Shown here in pieces: positions 54,645 to 63,910 of a stretch of DNA of 64,000 bases. The notes below the pieces were generated by a model. The model ran no database searches. It was not told the origin of the DNA and was given only the letters and a program-made list of their open reading frames with translations. Numbering within the stretch: position 1 is the first letter of the stretch; the number at the start of each line of letters is the position of its first letter. The position numbers and the translations under genes were made by a program. The stretch is taken from positions 62,001-126,000 of the forward strand of contig CAZMYW010000027.1 of assembly GCA_964570625.1 (NCBI GenBank), in the 5' to 3' direction. The stretch comes from JBFLXB01 sp964570625 (GTDB lineage Bacteria > Nitrospirota > Nitrospiria > 2-01-FULL-66-17).

Positions 54645-56200
54645 CAGTCTCCTCCTGCTCCATTCAACATATGTTTGTTGATCTTTCCTTGAGCCGTCCG
54701 CGGCAATTCATGACGAAATTCGACGTACTTGGGCACCATGAAGTCTTCCAATTGTCGTGAACAGAGACGAATCACTTGACGGGCGGTCAACGCGACCCCC
54801 CGCTTCAGAACCACCACGGCCTTCACCGCGTGTCCGAGCACCTGATCGGGCACACCAACCACTGCGGCTTCGGCAATTTCGTCGAGTCCGTACAAGACGG
54901 CCTCGACTTCTTTGGGACTCACCTTTTCCCCCCGGCTCTTGATGATGTCATCCTTCCGGCCGACAAAATAGAGAAACCCCTCGTCATCCATTCGGAACAG
55001 ATCGCCCGTGTACAGCACCACCTCCCCGGGAACCGTTCCCGGCTTCAGGCGCTTGGCCGTCTCTTTCGGGTCGTTCCAATACCCCCTCATGACGTGAGAG
55101 CCTCGGACCACCAACTCGCCGACCACCCCCGGAAGCACCAACCGGCCCCGTCGATCCACGATGAACACCTCGGTGTTCGGAATGCCCTTGCCCACCGACG
55201 TGGGTCGTCGGTCCAGTTCCTCCGGGGGAAGGTACGAGACGCGTTTACACTCGGTCAGGCCGTACATGGAAAAGAGCTTCGTGCGCGGGAACATCTTCCG
55301 CAAATCGGTAATGTGTTGCGCCGGCAGGAATGCCGCCGTACTGGTGATGTATCGCAAGTCCTCGAACCGGTGGCGTTTCATACCGTCCATCTGCAACAAG
55401 ATGCTCGATATCGTCGGGACGATCGGAAACCCCGTCACGTGTTCCTTGATCAGGCGCGTGATAACCGCCGAGGGATACAGAAATGCATTATCCAGGATGA
55501 CGGTCCCCCCGATTTCGCACCCCATGATCACCTGATACAGACCGTAGTCGAACGACATGGGTAACGTGTTCAGGATAATGTCATCGGACGTATTCTCCAG
55601 AAACCCGGTGATCAAGGCCGCGACGAAAGAGATGTTCCGGTGAGTCATCATCACGCCCTTGGGCGCGCCCGTGCTTCCCGAGGTGTAAATTAACGCCGCC
55701 AGGTCGAGATCGATGGTTCCGGAGGTCGGCGGAGTCGGGCGCCCGTTCCGCAGCACCTCCGTGAGTGACGCAGTCGGGACCCCGGTCGGGCGGCCCCGGG
55801 GAGGAGGAGGTCCGGCGAGGTAGACCCGGCGCAGCGTTGAAACCTCCGCGCAGGATTTGGCCAGAACGTTCTGCTTGGACCACGCGCTCAACACCGCGAC
55901 GCTTCCGCTGTCGGCCAGGATATCGGCGAGTTTCTCGTGTTTGGTCGTGGGGTTGACGATCACGAACACCCCGCCCGCCTTCAAGATTCCGAATAACCCG
56001 GCAACCGCTTCGAGGGAATTGTCCAAGAAGACCGCCACCCGATCTCCCTTGGCCAACCCGTCCGCAACCAGGGCGTGCGCGACCGCGTTCGCCATCGCGT
56101 CGATCTCTCGATAGGCAAAGCGCCCGGCGTCGGTGATCAGGGCCGTTTTCTCCGGGTACTTCCGGGCGCTCCGTTCCAGAAAGTGGTGAACCAGTTCCAT
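54644..56200 (-). CDS. AMP-forming acyl-CoA/acyl-ACP ligase (2), exosortase-locus type
   Basis: About 518 residues from the ATG at 56200; a longer in-frame leader overlaps the previous gene and is not conserved. Motifs: ALIYTSGSTGAPKGVMMTHRN near residue 172, SMYGLTECK, LYTGDLFRMDDEG, GRKDDIIKSRGEKVSPKEVE and TAQGKINKHML. Ligases of this kind activate a carboxylic acid as AMP ester and load CoA or a carrier. It follows ligase (1) by eight bases and overlaps the NadE-like gene. Substrate unknown; resembles the ligase typical of XrtA loci. Confidence 0.88.
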   Translation of the reverse strand: MELVHHFLERSARKYPEKTALITDAGRFAYREIDAMANAVAHALVADGLAKGDRVAVFLDNSLEAVAGLFGILKAGGVFVIVNPTTKHEKLADILADSGSVAVLSAWSKQNVLAKSCAEVSTLRRVYLAGPPPPRGRPTGVPTASLTEVLRNGRPTPPTSGTIDLDLAALIYTSGSTGAPKGVMMTHRNISFVAALITGFLENTSDDIILNTLPMSFDYGLYQVIMGCEIGGTVILDNAFLYPSAVITRLIKEHVTGFPIVPTISSILLQMDGMKRHRFEDLRYITSTAAFLPAQHITDLRKMFPRTKLFSMYGLTECKRVSYLPPEELDRRPTSVGKGIPNTEVFIVDRRGRLVLPGVVGELVVRGSHVMRGYWNDPKETAKRLKPGTVPGEVVLYTGDLFRMDDEGFLYFVGRKDDIIKSRGEKVSPKEVEAVLYGLDEIAEAAVVGVPDQVLGHAVKAVVVLKRGVALTARQVIRLCSRQLEDFMVPKYVEFRHELPRTAQGKINKHMLNGAGGD

Positions 56201-56208
56201 GCGGGCCC

Positions 56209-57762
56209 CTACGGGTGCTCTCTCAACTCGGCTACGCGGATCTTTCCATTCGGAGTTTTGGGCAACTCGGCCAAGAAGGCCACCTGGTGGGGCACCATAT
56301 ACGACGGCAGATGTTTGTGACAGTGCAAGAGCACATCCTGACGGCCGCACGTCGCGCCTTCTTTGACGACCACGCAGGCTTTGATCATCTCGCCCAATAC
56401 ATTGTCCCCCACCCCCACCACCGCCGCTTCCTGAACCGCGGGGTGCTCCAACAACACGTCTTCGATCTCGCGGGGACTGATGCGGTGGGACCCGCTCTTG
56501 ATCATGTCCCCTCTTCGACCCACGATGTAGAGATACCCGTCTTCATCGATCTTGGCTAAATCTCCGGTCCAGAGGGCGCCCTGTCGGAGCACCCGAGCCG
56601 TTAACTCGGGCTCGCTCCAGTAGCCGGCCATAATGTTGTCCCCGCTGGCCACAATCTCTCCGACCTCACCCACTGCAACCGGGCGGCCATCCGGATGCAG
56701 CACGCGCAAGGTCACCCCCGGGATGGCCTTCCCGATCGAACCCGCTTTTCGGAAGAGATTTTCGGGCTCCAAATACGAAAGCCTGGCCGACGCTTCAGTC
56801 TGACCGTACATGATGTAGATATCCGCCTGCTTGAGCAGGCCTTTGAGCTCGTGGCCGAGCTTTGCCGGCATCGGGCCACCCGCCTGCGTAACGTACCGCA
56901 GGTCCGGAAATCGGTATTGGCGGATCGCGGATCGATTCAGCAGGATCGCATACGTGGAGGGCACCCCTGAAAATCCCGTGACCCGTTCGCCGATCATTTG
57001 TTCGAGGACCATATTCGGGTACAGAAACGATTGATTGATCACCAGCGACCCGCCGACCGCCACGTGCGTCAGCAACAACGAATTCCCGTACGAGTACGCG
57101 AACGGCAACACCACCATCAGCCGATCGTGTTCGGTCAAGCGGAGGTAGTGCACGATCGAGTTCGTATTCGCGACCAGGCTGGAGTGACGAAGCATGACTC
57201 CGTGGGGTTCGGCCGTGGTGCCCGACGTAAAAATGATCTGGGCGATCGAAGACGGCGAGATCGGCGCGAGCTCAATATCCGACCACGCGTCATCGCGAGC
57301 AGACCCGAATACGGCATCCAGATCCACCCAGTTCGCGCTGCGACGGCCCTCCGGGCGTCCGCCGGCCACCGCGATGGCCCCAATCGACCGCGCGGTTTCC
57401 GCCGCCTCAACCACCTTGAGAAACTTGCGGTGCGTCACCAGGACCGCCGCTTGGCAGCACCCGATCTGGGACGCGAGGAGCCGGCTCGATGTCTGAGTGT
57501 TCAACGGGACCACGGTCCCCCCGGCCATCAGGACGCCAAAGTAGGTTGAGATATAGTCGCGGGCGTCGTCCGTCAGGATGGCGACCCGATCCCCCGGCTC
57601 GAGGCGCCGTTCGATCAACCACGCGCTCAACGTTCGCGCCCGTGCCCGCAGCTCGGCGTAGGTCACCCGTCCCCCAGCGTATACGACGGCCTCTTTGGAG
57701 GGAAACCGCTCGGCCGACCGCAGCAGGTAGTGGTGGACCAATGAGGGGGTGGTCACCGCCAT
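56209..57762 (-). CDS. AMP-forming acyl-CoA/acyl-ACP ligase (1)
   Basis: 517 residues. Motifs: QIIFTSGTTAEPHGVMLRHSS near 174 (Gly-Thr-Thr variant, with His for the usual Lys), IMYGQTEASARL, LWTGDLAKIDEDG, GRRGDMIKSGSHRISPREIE and TPNGKIRVAEL. It has the same order as ligase (2) but is clearly a different paralogue. It follows the ACP gene by 13 bases and probably loads it. The missing Lys in the P-loop-like A3 motif may affect activity. Confidence 0.85.
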   Translation of the reverse strand: MAVTTPSLVHHYLLRSAERFPSKEAVVYAGGRVTYAELRARARTLSAWLIERRLEPGDRVAILTDDARDYISTYFGVLMAGGTVVPLNTQTSSRLLASQIGCCQAAVLVTHRKFLKVVEAAETARSIGAIAVAGGRPEGRRSANWVDLDAVFGSARDDAWSDIELAPISPSSIAQIIFTSGTTAEPHGVMLRHSSLVANTNSIVHYLRLTEHDRLMVVLPFAYSYGNSLLLTHVAVGGSLVINQSFLYPNMVLEQMIGERVTGFSGVPSTYAILLNRSAIRQYRFPDLRYVTQAGGPMPAKLGHELKGLLKQADIYIMYGQTEASARLSYLEPENLFRKAGSIGKAIPGVTLRVLHPDGRPVAVGEVGEIVASGDNIMAGYWSEPELTARVLRQGALWTGDLAKIDEDGYLYIVGRRGDMIKSGSHRISPREIEDVLLEHPAVQEAAVVGVGDNVLGEMIKACVVVKEGATCGRQDVLLHCHKHLPSYMVPHQVAFLAELPKTPNGKIRVAELREHP

Positions 57763-57775
57763 GGTACGGATCTCG

Positions 57776-58033
57776 TCATCGCGAGGTTGCGCCCTTGCGT
57801 TCGATAAACGCCACCAGACGGTTGATGCTGTCCAGGTTGTCGGGAATCAACTCCGTGTCGTCCACGTCGAAGCCGAATGTGGTCTCTATCCAATTCACTA
57901 GTTCCAGCACCCCGGTCGAATCCACAACGCCTTTTTCAAGAAAGGAGTCGCCGTCGGCAAGGGACTCGTGTCCACCTTCCAGAAAAAAATTGGCGTCGAT
58001 GTATTCGCGGATCTGTTTCACGATGTCTGCCAT
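57776..58033 (-). CDS. Acyl carrier protein
   Basis: 85 residues. The phosphopantetheine site is Ser39 in EKGVVDSTGVLELVNWIE, with Thr instead of the usual Leu after it. Helix 1 is IVKQIREYIDANFF, and the end INRLVAFIERKGA is typical. It lies between the AsnB-type gene and ligase (1), so it probably carries the acid activated by one of the two ligases. Confidence 0.88.
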   Translation of the reverse strand: MADIVKQIREYIDANFFLEGGHESLADGDSFLEKGVVDSTGVLELVNWIETTFGFDVDDTELIPDNLDSINRLVAFIERKGATSR

Positions 58034-58055
58034 ACCGTCCTCCTAGACCGGTGGT

Positions 58056-59996
58056 CTATACGGCGCATCCTGCGCCCTCGTTGAGAAACCGTTTCACAAA
58101 ACGGTCATATAAGATCTGCGTCGACAGGATTCCGACCAGCGCCATCTGTTCCCGAAATCCCTGCCGTTGCCCCTTGCGACACTTCGCGACCAGTTGGGCG
58201 ACCCGGGCGGGATCGAACAACCCCGCCTCGCGCAGCGCGGATTCCGACAGGTACTGATCCAGATAGGGCGCGGGCCGAGGCCCGAAGAAACTCGGGATAT
58301 CTGGCGCCATGTACGGTTGTTTCGGCCGTTGCCGTACCGAGGGAGGGATCAACCCGTCTGCACAGCGCTTGAGGACATACTTTTCGTTTAAGACCTTCAT
58401 CTTCAGTCGCGGGGGAATCCGCGAGGCGAACTCGACGACGCGATGGTCCAGGAATGGAAATCGAGACTCGACCCCGTGTGCCATCGCCATTCGGTCCCCT
58501 TGTGAAGACAGGATATACCCGGGCAACAGCAACGCGGTCTCCAGATACTGCGCGCGACAAAAAGGATCCCACGCTTCAAACGACTCCGGCAGCGTCCCCA
58601 GCAACCCATGTTGCGCGGCATCGGCCTCAACCGCGGCCTTGACGTCGGCCGAAAAAAACACTTTGGCGCGCGAAGTCAGTTCCCAGCGTGGCAAGTGGGA
58701 AAACCACGGACTCGACCGGTCCTGATCGCGGACGTGGAAGAACGCCTGGAGGTACGCATCGGATTGGTGTTGGAGATCCTGCAGGTACGGATACATGCGC
58801 CGCAACAGGAGCGGTCGCGTACGCGAGTCGGGACGCGCAGCCCAGAACCGACGAATTTTGGCCTCTTTGAAGATGTCATATCCACCCAGAATCTCGTCCG
58901 AGCCTTCCCCGGTCAAGACGACCTTGAACCCCTGGTCGCGGACCAACCGAGACAGCAGGAACAACGGAGCCGGGGCCGTCCGTACCAGGGGTTTCTCCGC
59001 GTGCCACACGACATCGGGAAACACGCGGGCCACGTCCTCCGATGAACAGCGGATCGTGTGGTGCTCGGTCTGCAACCAACGAACAACCTCGTCTTGGTAG
59101 CGACTCTCATCAAACTCCGCGGCCTCGAACGCCACGGAAAACGTCTTCAACGGTGCGGTGGAGACCCGTTTGATCAATGCCGTGATTACCGATGAGTCCA
59201 GGCCTCCGCTCAGGTAAGCCCCCACCGGGACATCCGAACGCAAACGAATACGGGTCGCGTCGGTCAACAATTCGAGCAACCGGTCGGCGCATTCACCCTC
59301 TTTCATCGGTTCAATTTGGGTGGGGTAGTCTGGGCGCCAATAGGGTTTGATCGTCGACTCACCCTTGCCGATCATCAGCGAACACCCGGCGGGCAACTCC
59401 GACACCCCGTCGAAGATCGTCCGCGGAGCCACCGCAGACCAAAACGTAAACACCTCGTCGAGAGCGCGTGGGTCGATGCGGCGAGGAATGTCTGGATGGG
59501 CGAACAGCGCCTTGACTTCGGAACCGAATACCACGGTGGAGCCAACCGTGGAATAGTAGAGCGGCCTGACGCCCAACCGATCGCGCGACAACATCAGCCG
59601 ACCACGTTTGGCGTCCCACAACGCAAACGCCCACTGCCCGTTGAACGCCTGGACGCAGGCTTCACCGTCTTCTTCGTATTGATGGAGAATCACTTCGGTG
59701 TCCGACTGAGTCTGAAATCGGTGTCCTTTCTTCTCGAGATCGGCTCGAAGTTCTACGTAGTTGAAAATTTCGCCGTTGAACGTCACCCTGAGCGATCCGT
59801 CTCGGTTACCCATGGGTTGGGCGCCGCCGGAGAGATCGATGATGCTCAGTCGCGCGTGGCTGAGGCCGACCGGTCCGTCGCTCCACACCCCTCGGGCGTC
59901 TGGTCCACGGTGCCCGATGAGGGCGATCATCCGCGCAAGGACCTCCGGATCAACCGGTCGGCCCTTGAGATTGAACATGCCCGCGATGCCGCACAT
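58056..59996 (-). CDS. Asparagine synthetase-type amidotransferase (XrtA-associated type)
   Basis: 646 residues. The N-terminal glutaminase domain has the nucleophile Cys2 in MCGIAGMFN, with LSHARLSIIDLSGGAQPM and NGEIFNYVELR. The synthetase domain has the PP-loop GAYLSGGLDSSVITAL near 258 and TGEGSDEILGGYD. Such proteins amidate a carboxylate (or amidate adenylated substrates) with Gln as nitrogen source; relatives are a regular member of exosortase-A loci. True asparagine synthesis cannot be excluded. It is 90 bases after the kinase gene, with a hairpin in the gap. Confidence 0.9.
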   Translation of the reverse strand: MCGIAGMFNLKGRPVDPEVLARMIALIGHRGPDARGVWSDGPVGLSHARLSIIDLSGGAQPMGNRDGSLRVTFNGEIFNYVELRADLEKKGHRFQTQSDTEVILHQYEEDGEACVQAFNGQWAFALWDAKRGRLMLSRDRLGVRPLYYSTVGSTVVFGSEVKALFAHPDIPRRIDPRALDEVFTFWSAVAPRTIFDGVSELPAGCSLMIGKGESTIKPYWRPDYPTQIEPMKEGECADRLLELLTDATRIRLRSDVPVGAYLSGGLDSSVITALIKRVSTAPLKTFSVAFEAAEFDESRYQDEVVRWLQTEHHTIRCSSEDVARVFPDVVWHAEKPLVRTAPAPLFLLSRLVRDQGFKVVLTGEGSDEILGGYDIFKEAKIRRFWAARPDSRTRPLLLRRMYPYLQDLQHQSDAYLQAFFHVRDQDRSSPWFSHLPRWELTSRAKVFFSADVKAAVEADAAQHGLLGTLPESFEAWDPFCRAQYLETALLLPGYILSSQGDRMAMAHGVESRFPFLDHRVVEFASRIPPRLKMKVLNEKYVLKRCADGLIPPSVRQRPKQPYMAPDIPSFFGPRPAPYLDQYLSESALREAGLFDPARVAQLVAKCRKGQRQGFREQMALVGILSTQILYDRFVKRFLNEGAGCAV

Positions 59997-60019
59997 GGCG
60001 CTACGATACCGTCCTCTCC

Positions 60020-60039
60020 GGACCGGAATGCACCGGTCC
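60020..60039. repeat. Hairpin upstream of the amidotransferase gene
   Basis: GGACCGG / CCGGTCC, a perfect 7-bp stem with a 6-nt loop, in the 89-bp gap between the kinase stop and the asnB-type start. There is no T-tract on the minus strand, so it is more likely an RNA-processing or stability element than a terminator. Confidence 0.45.
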
Positions 60040-60085
60040 AGCCACCATTACGTCCCTGAGCCGAAGGACGTTCGCCATGCCGAGG

Positions 60086-60886
60086 TTACCGAATGTGGTA
60101 ATAACGGGACGAACGAAGGTCCTTCGCGCCGTTTAAGACCGTTCCGACGAGCTTCGCCCGAGGAAGCGAAGCCAGAGCCTTCTGGAGGGCGACTCTCGGA
60201 GTCCTGCCTGATCGGACGACCACCACTACGCCGTCCATCTGGTCGGCTATGAGCGCGGTGTCCACAACCGTGAGGATCGGCGGGGTATCAACGATCACGT
60301 AGTCGTACTGCTGCCCCAAAAACGAGAAGAGCTGCTTGATCGCCTGCGATCTCCACAAGCGGGTGGGGTTGAGAACGGTCAAACCCACTCCGAGAATCCC
60401 CAGATGTCGATACCGAAGGGGTTTGATCACAGAATCCAGCGCCTGCCCGTTGGTGACCAGGTCGGAAAGCCCCACGGAAGGAGCGTTGCCGACGAAACGC
60501 CACAAACTCGGCTTCCGGAAGTCCCCGTCCATCACCAATACACGCCGGCCGAAATCCTTGGCCAGCACACACGCCACGTTGATGGTCGTCAGGCTCTTCC
60601 CTTCGTCCGGCAACGTGCTGGTAATGGCCACTTTCTGGAAGTCGGGCTGTTTCCACAATCCTTCGAGACGCGCAGCCAGAATCCGGTACTGCTCCGCAGC
60701 GACGGAGTGCGGGTCATCGAGCGCAACGATGAACGGCAGGAGCGCGTTCGCACTGCTGACGCCCTCGCCGAGCGGCGCGCCGATGTCATCGTCGGTCTGA
60801 CCGTGTTCCGCTGACTGCGCAGCCTCGGTGCTCTCTCGAATTCTCAATAACCACGAGGCGTGCGGCTGACGCTCCGACTCGCTCAT
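60086..60886 (-). CDS. Polysaccharide-locus tyrosine autokinase (BY-kinase)
   Basis: 266 residues. Walker A AITSTLPDEGKSLTTINVA near 88, Walker A' RVLVMDGDFRKPS, Walker B VIVDTPPILTVVDTALIADQ. The C-terminal Tyr cluster is small (SSRYYHIR). It works with the Wzz-like protein, whose gene overlaps it by four bases, to control chain length and export. The separate cytosolic kinase is the XrtA-locus form, not the fused Wzc form. Confidence 0.92.
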   Translation of the reverse strand: MSESERQPHASWLLRIRESTEAAQSAEHGQTDDDIGAPLGEGVSSANALLPFIVALDDPHSVAAEQYRILAARLEGLWKQPDFQKVAITSTLPDEGKSLTTINVACVLAKDFGRRVLVMDGDFRKPSLWRFVGNAPSVGLSDLVTNGQALDSVIKPLRYRHLGILGVGLTVLNPTRLWRSQAIKQLFSFLGQQYDYVIVDTPPILTVVDTALIADQMDGVVVVVRSGRTPRVALQKALASLPRAKLVGTVLNGAKDLRSSRYYHIR

Positions 60887-62424
60887 CGGGAAGTCTTCTT
60901 TCCAGGAACCGCGAACGCGGTCAGGCGGCCTGTTTTCTTTCGTCGAGCGGGGACGACCGGAACCACTGCCAGGAGCGGAAGTCCGGTGGTCGCGGCCACC
61001 AAATCGGCCTCGGAGCGGATCGAAGGATCCAATTGCTCGCGGAACAGCGCGAGACCGAGCCCGCCAACAAGGCCCCCAACCATCCCGATAAGGATGAGCA
61101 ATGGGCGATTCGGCTTATACGGACGCGCAGGCAGGTCGGCGGGGTCCAGGATTCGGAAAATTTCAGCCTTTTGACGTCGCTCTAAGCTCTCTGCAATTTT
61201 GGCTTCCTGACGTTTTTCCAGCAGGCTCTGATAATTTCGTTTGACGTTCTCGTAATCTCGCATGATCATCGCCAACTGCTGTTCTCTGACCGGGGTATTC
61301 TCCACGCGCTTCTCGTACTCACGGATCTGTTCCTGTATGGCTTGCTGCCGCTGCTTGATCGCCCGGAGCTCCCGTTGCTGTTCAACCAGGCCCGCGACGA
61401 ATCGATCAGGGTCCGGAGGCTCTTCCGCGGATGCAGAGGCTGCCGCCGCAGCCGCCTTCTCTTGCGCGATCAGTTCGGCCTCCGCCCTCGCGATCTCTTT
61501 TCGGAGCGACACCACGTCCGGGTATTCATCTCGGTACTCGCTCCGCAGATCCGCCAATCGGCTCCGCATGGTCTGGAGACGCATCGCCAGCCCAGAGGGT
61601 GACCGCGCACCATCCCCGCTCGGCGCCAAAGCGGTTGGCCCTAGAGTCAAATCGCCATATCGATCTTCTGCGGCCTTCAACCTCTGCTGCAAGGCATGGC
61701 TCTCACTCTGGAGGCGATCGAGCGTTCGCAGATTGGTGTCCAGTTGTCCCGGCAACTCCCCCATTGAACGCTGTTTGAACGAGCGGAGCTGCTCCTCCTG
61801 AGTTTCCAGTTGGCCCTTGGCCTGGTTCAGTTCGTTCTCTAGAAACTCAGTGGTGCCCTCGGCCTGGGCTTCCCGCACTCGCAGATTCTCTTCAATGAAC
61901 AAGGACGCCAATTCGTTGGTCACTTCCATGACCGTGCGTGGGTCTTCTCCGCTGTACGAGATAGAAATCGTCGCCCCGGGATTTCGTCCTCTCGGGACCT
62001 GGATGTCGATACTGCTCTTGAGCCGCTCAACCAAGTCCAACATGATCGTTCCTTCTTGTCCCTCCGGCTCCTCCGCGTCGAACAGACCGTGGATCGCTCC
62101 CCACCAGCCCGTTTTCTCGGTCTCGCGGTACAGACTATATTTCTCAATCACCCGCTCAAGGCGGGTTCGACTTAAAATTTGCTGGCTGATGGCGCGCAGG
62201 CGATCTTCGATCGGCGTGGTCACGGTCGTCCGCACGAACGCTTCCGGGACCTTCTGGGCCTCGACCATAATCAACGTCGTTGATCGGTAGGCCGGAGGCA
62301 GGGACATCACGATCGGAACGGTCACGGCGGCGATCACCATGGCCGGAACCAGCACCCACCATTTTCTGCGGCGTAACACCTCCAGGTAGTGAACGAGATC
62401 GTGTTTGGCTACGGGCGGCGCCAT
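60883..62424 (-). CDS. Polysaccharide chain-length determinant (Wzz/GumC-like, exosortase-locus type)
   Basis: About 513 residues from the ATG at 62424, which has GGAG five bases upstream; an earlier GTG (62481) is less likely. First membrane segment WWVLVPAMVIAAVTVPIVM, a long periplasmic coiled coil (about 170-420, e.g. LENELNQAKGQLETQEEQLR and AKIAESLERRQKAEIF), and a second segment LLILIGMVGGLVGGLGLALF. The DPADLPARPYKPNRP segment before it is the usual Wzz Pro-rich motif. An Ala-run (AAAAAASASAEE) is a small low-complexity insert. It overlaps the kinase gene. Confidence 0.9.
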   Translation of the reverse strand: MAPPVAKHDLVHYLEVLRRRKWWVLVPAMVIAAVTVPIVMSLPPAYRSTTLIMVEAQKVPEAFVRTTVTTPIEDRLRAISQQILSRTRLERVIEKYSLYRETEKTGWWGAIHGLFDAEEPEGQEGTIMLDLVERLKSSIDIQVPRGRNPGATISISYSGEDPRTVMEVTNELASLFIEENLRVREAQAEGTTEFLENELNQAKGQLETQEEQLRSFKQRSMGELPGQLDTNLRTLDRLQSESHALQQRLKAAEDRYGDLTLGPTALAPSGDGARSPSGLAMRLQTMRSRLADLRSEYRDEYPDVVSLRKEIARAEAELIAQEKAAAAAASASAEEPPDPDRFVAGLVEQQRELRAIKQRQQAIQEQIREYEKRVENTPVREQQLAMIMRDYENVKRNYQSLLEKRQEAKIAESLERRQKAEIFRILDPADLPARPYKPNRPLLILIGMVGGLVGGLGLALFREQLDPSIRSEADLVAATTGLPLLAVVPVVPARRKKTGRLTAFAVPGKKTSR

Positions 62425-62482
62425 CATTGCTCCGATCGCAGGGCACTGGATGGCCCTGAGAAACCGTTCACCCGACCCCACG

Positions 62483-63745
62483 TCATCGGAGGCCTCTCCA
62501 GGTCGAGCCCGTTGCGGTCAGGGTCAACTGCACCAATTGTTCACTCAAGTCCGCGTCAATGCCCTCGGAACGTTGCCGAAAATACTGATAGGCAAGGGAA
62601 GCGCTCAGCCATTTCCGAATTAGGGCCTCATACCCCACCCGGAATTCGTACGACACAATCTGGAAATCTTCCTCCCCTTCGGCAGTCGCGGGAATAGTCC
62701 GCGAATACCCGACGTGGGAAAAAATCGCGGAAGACACTTTCAAGGTCCGAGCCACCCGAAGCCTGGCTCGATCCGAGATCGTGGTGGCGCCAGCGAGCCC
62801 GCCGCCCGTTCCCGCCTCCCGGACATAGTCCAGCCCGGCGCGTGTACCGCCCTCCTCCCACGTCACATTAAAGTCGCCGGCGCTCTCAGTGATGGTCTGT
62901 TCAGCACCTACAGCGTCTTCAACATTAAATATCATCACTCCGGCATGGGCGGTGAGGTTGACCGCCGCATTGACTCGATACTCGGCTCCCGGAGTCACTC
63001 GGGTCGTCACGGAGGTGTCCCCGAACGGTTCCGTCGGCACGTTGGGGTCAACTTGAATGAAGGTCCGTTCGGCCACGAACGACCATGTTGTCCGAGGCGT
63101 CCATACGTACTCCACCGTCAGGTCGACGTCCCGTTCCACCGAATCCTGCGCCTGAATAACATCTGTCCCCGGAATGTCCAGATCCTCGGCAATACTCTCG
63201 GCATCGAATCGATCATACCGGCTCATGATGGTCGCGTAGGCCAACACCACCGACGACCGCCTTGAGGTAGTATAGCGGACCGCAATGCGGCCCCGTGTGC
63301 GAATGGTGTCTAGCCGCGAAACACCCACCCCTTCCCCGGTGTCCACTGCCAAGTCATCGAACGAATACGCCGGCAGACCCGCGGTACGCATCACTCCCAG
63401 AGAGAAATGCAGGGTCAACCCTGACAGCAGACGGCTCAGCGAGCGCACCTGCCCATCCGCCAAGATCGACTGAGAATTCCGGTTCTGTTCAGGGGTTCGA
63501 AGGTAATATTCCCACGAACCTAGGTACGACACCGCCGCGTCCAACCGCCGGTCGTGGTATCCGACCACCGCCCCCGGTGACACATATGTCGCGAGATCAC
63601 CATACCCGCCGGAAGTGAGAAAGAGGTTCGTGGTATACCGTTCCGATAGCGATAACGAGGGTGTGAAGGACACCGTCGCAGCAACCGGCTGGGTGGTTCC
63701 AACGATCAACCCGAACGACATCGCTCCCACCGCAACTCGATTCAC
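62483..63745 (-). CDS. Outer-membrane beta-barrel protein of EPS/exosortase locus
   Basis: About 420 residues from the GTG at 63745, which has GGAG five bases upstream. An in-frame extension to 63880 has no signal sequence. A signal peptide (VGAMSFGLIVGTTQPVAAT) is followed by many alternating hydrophobic/polar strands such as TSRRSSVVLAYATIMSRYDRF and RTTWSFVAERTFIQVD, ending LVQLTLTATG. It resembles the PEP-CTERM-associated outer-membrane barrel proteins (EpsL-like) that may form the export channel. It is the first complete gene of the run and lies just before the Wzz-like gene. Confidence 0.8.
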   Translation of the reverse strand: MNRVAVGAMSFGLIVGTTQPVAATVSFTPSLSLSERYTTNLFLTSGGYGDLATYVSPGAVVGYHDRRLDAAVSYLGSWEYYLRTPEQNRNSQSILADGQVRSLSRLLSGLTLHFSLGVMRTAGLPAYSFDDLAVDTGEGVGVSRLDTIRTRGRIAVRYTTSRRSSVVLAYATIMSRYDRFDAESIAEDLDIPGTDVIQAQDSVERDVDLTVEYVWTPRTTWSFVAERTFIQVDPNVPTEPFGDTSVTTRVTPGAEYRVNAAVNLTAHAGVMIFNVEDAVGAEQTITESAGDFNVTWEEGGTRAGLDYVREAGTGGGLAGATTISDRARLRVARTLKVSSAIFSHVGYSRTIPATAEGEEDFQIVSYEFRVGYEALIRKWLSASLAYQYFRQRSEGIDADLSEQLVQLTLTATGSTWRGLR

Positions 63746-63910
63746 CGTTTCTCCGCCATCAAGGGAAACTCCGTCCGTCTGAGAATCGTTGGTGGCACGC
63801 GCACAACTCCACGGTCCGGTCAGCGGGCGATTCCTCCACCGCCGTGCGACACCGACCGCACCGTGCCCCTCCGGCATCACGGGTGAACTCCGCGCGACTG
63901 ACGGGCTGGC

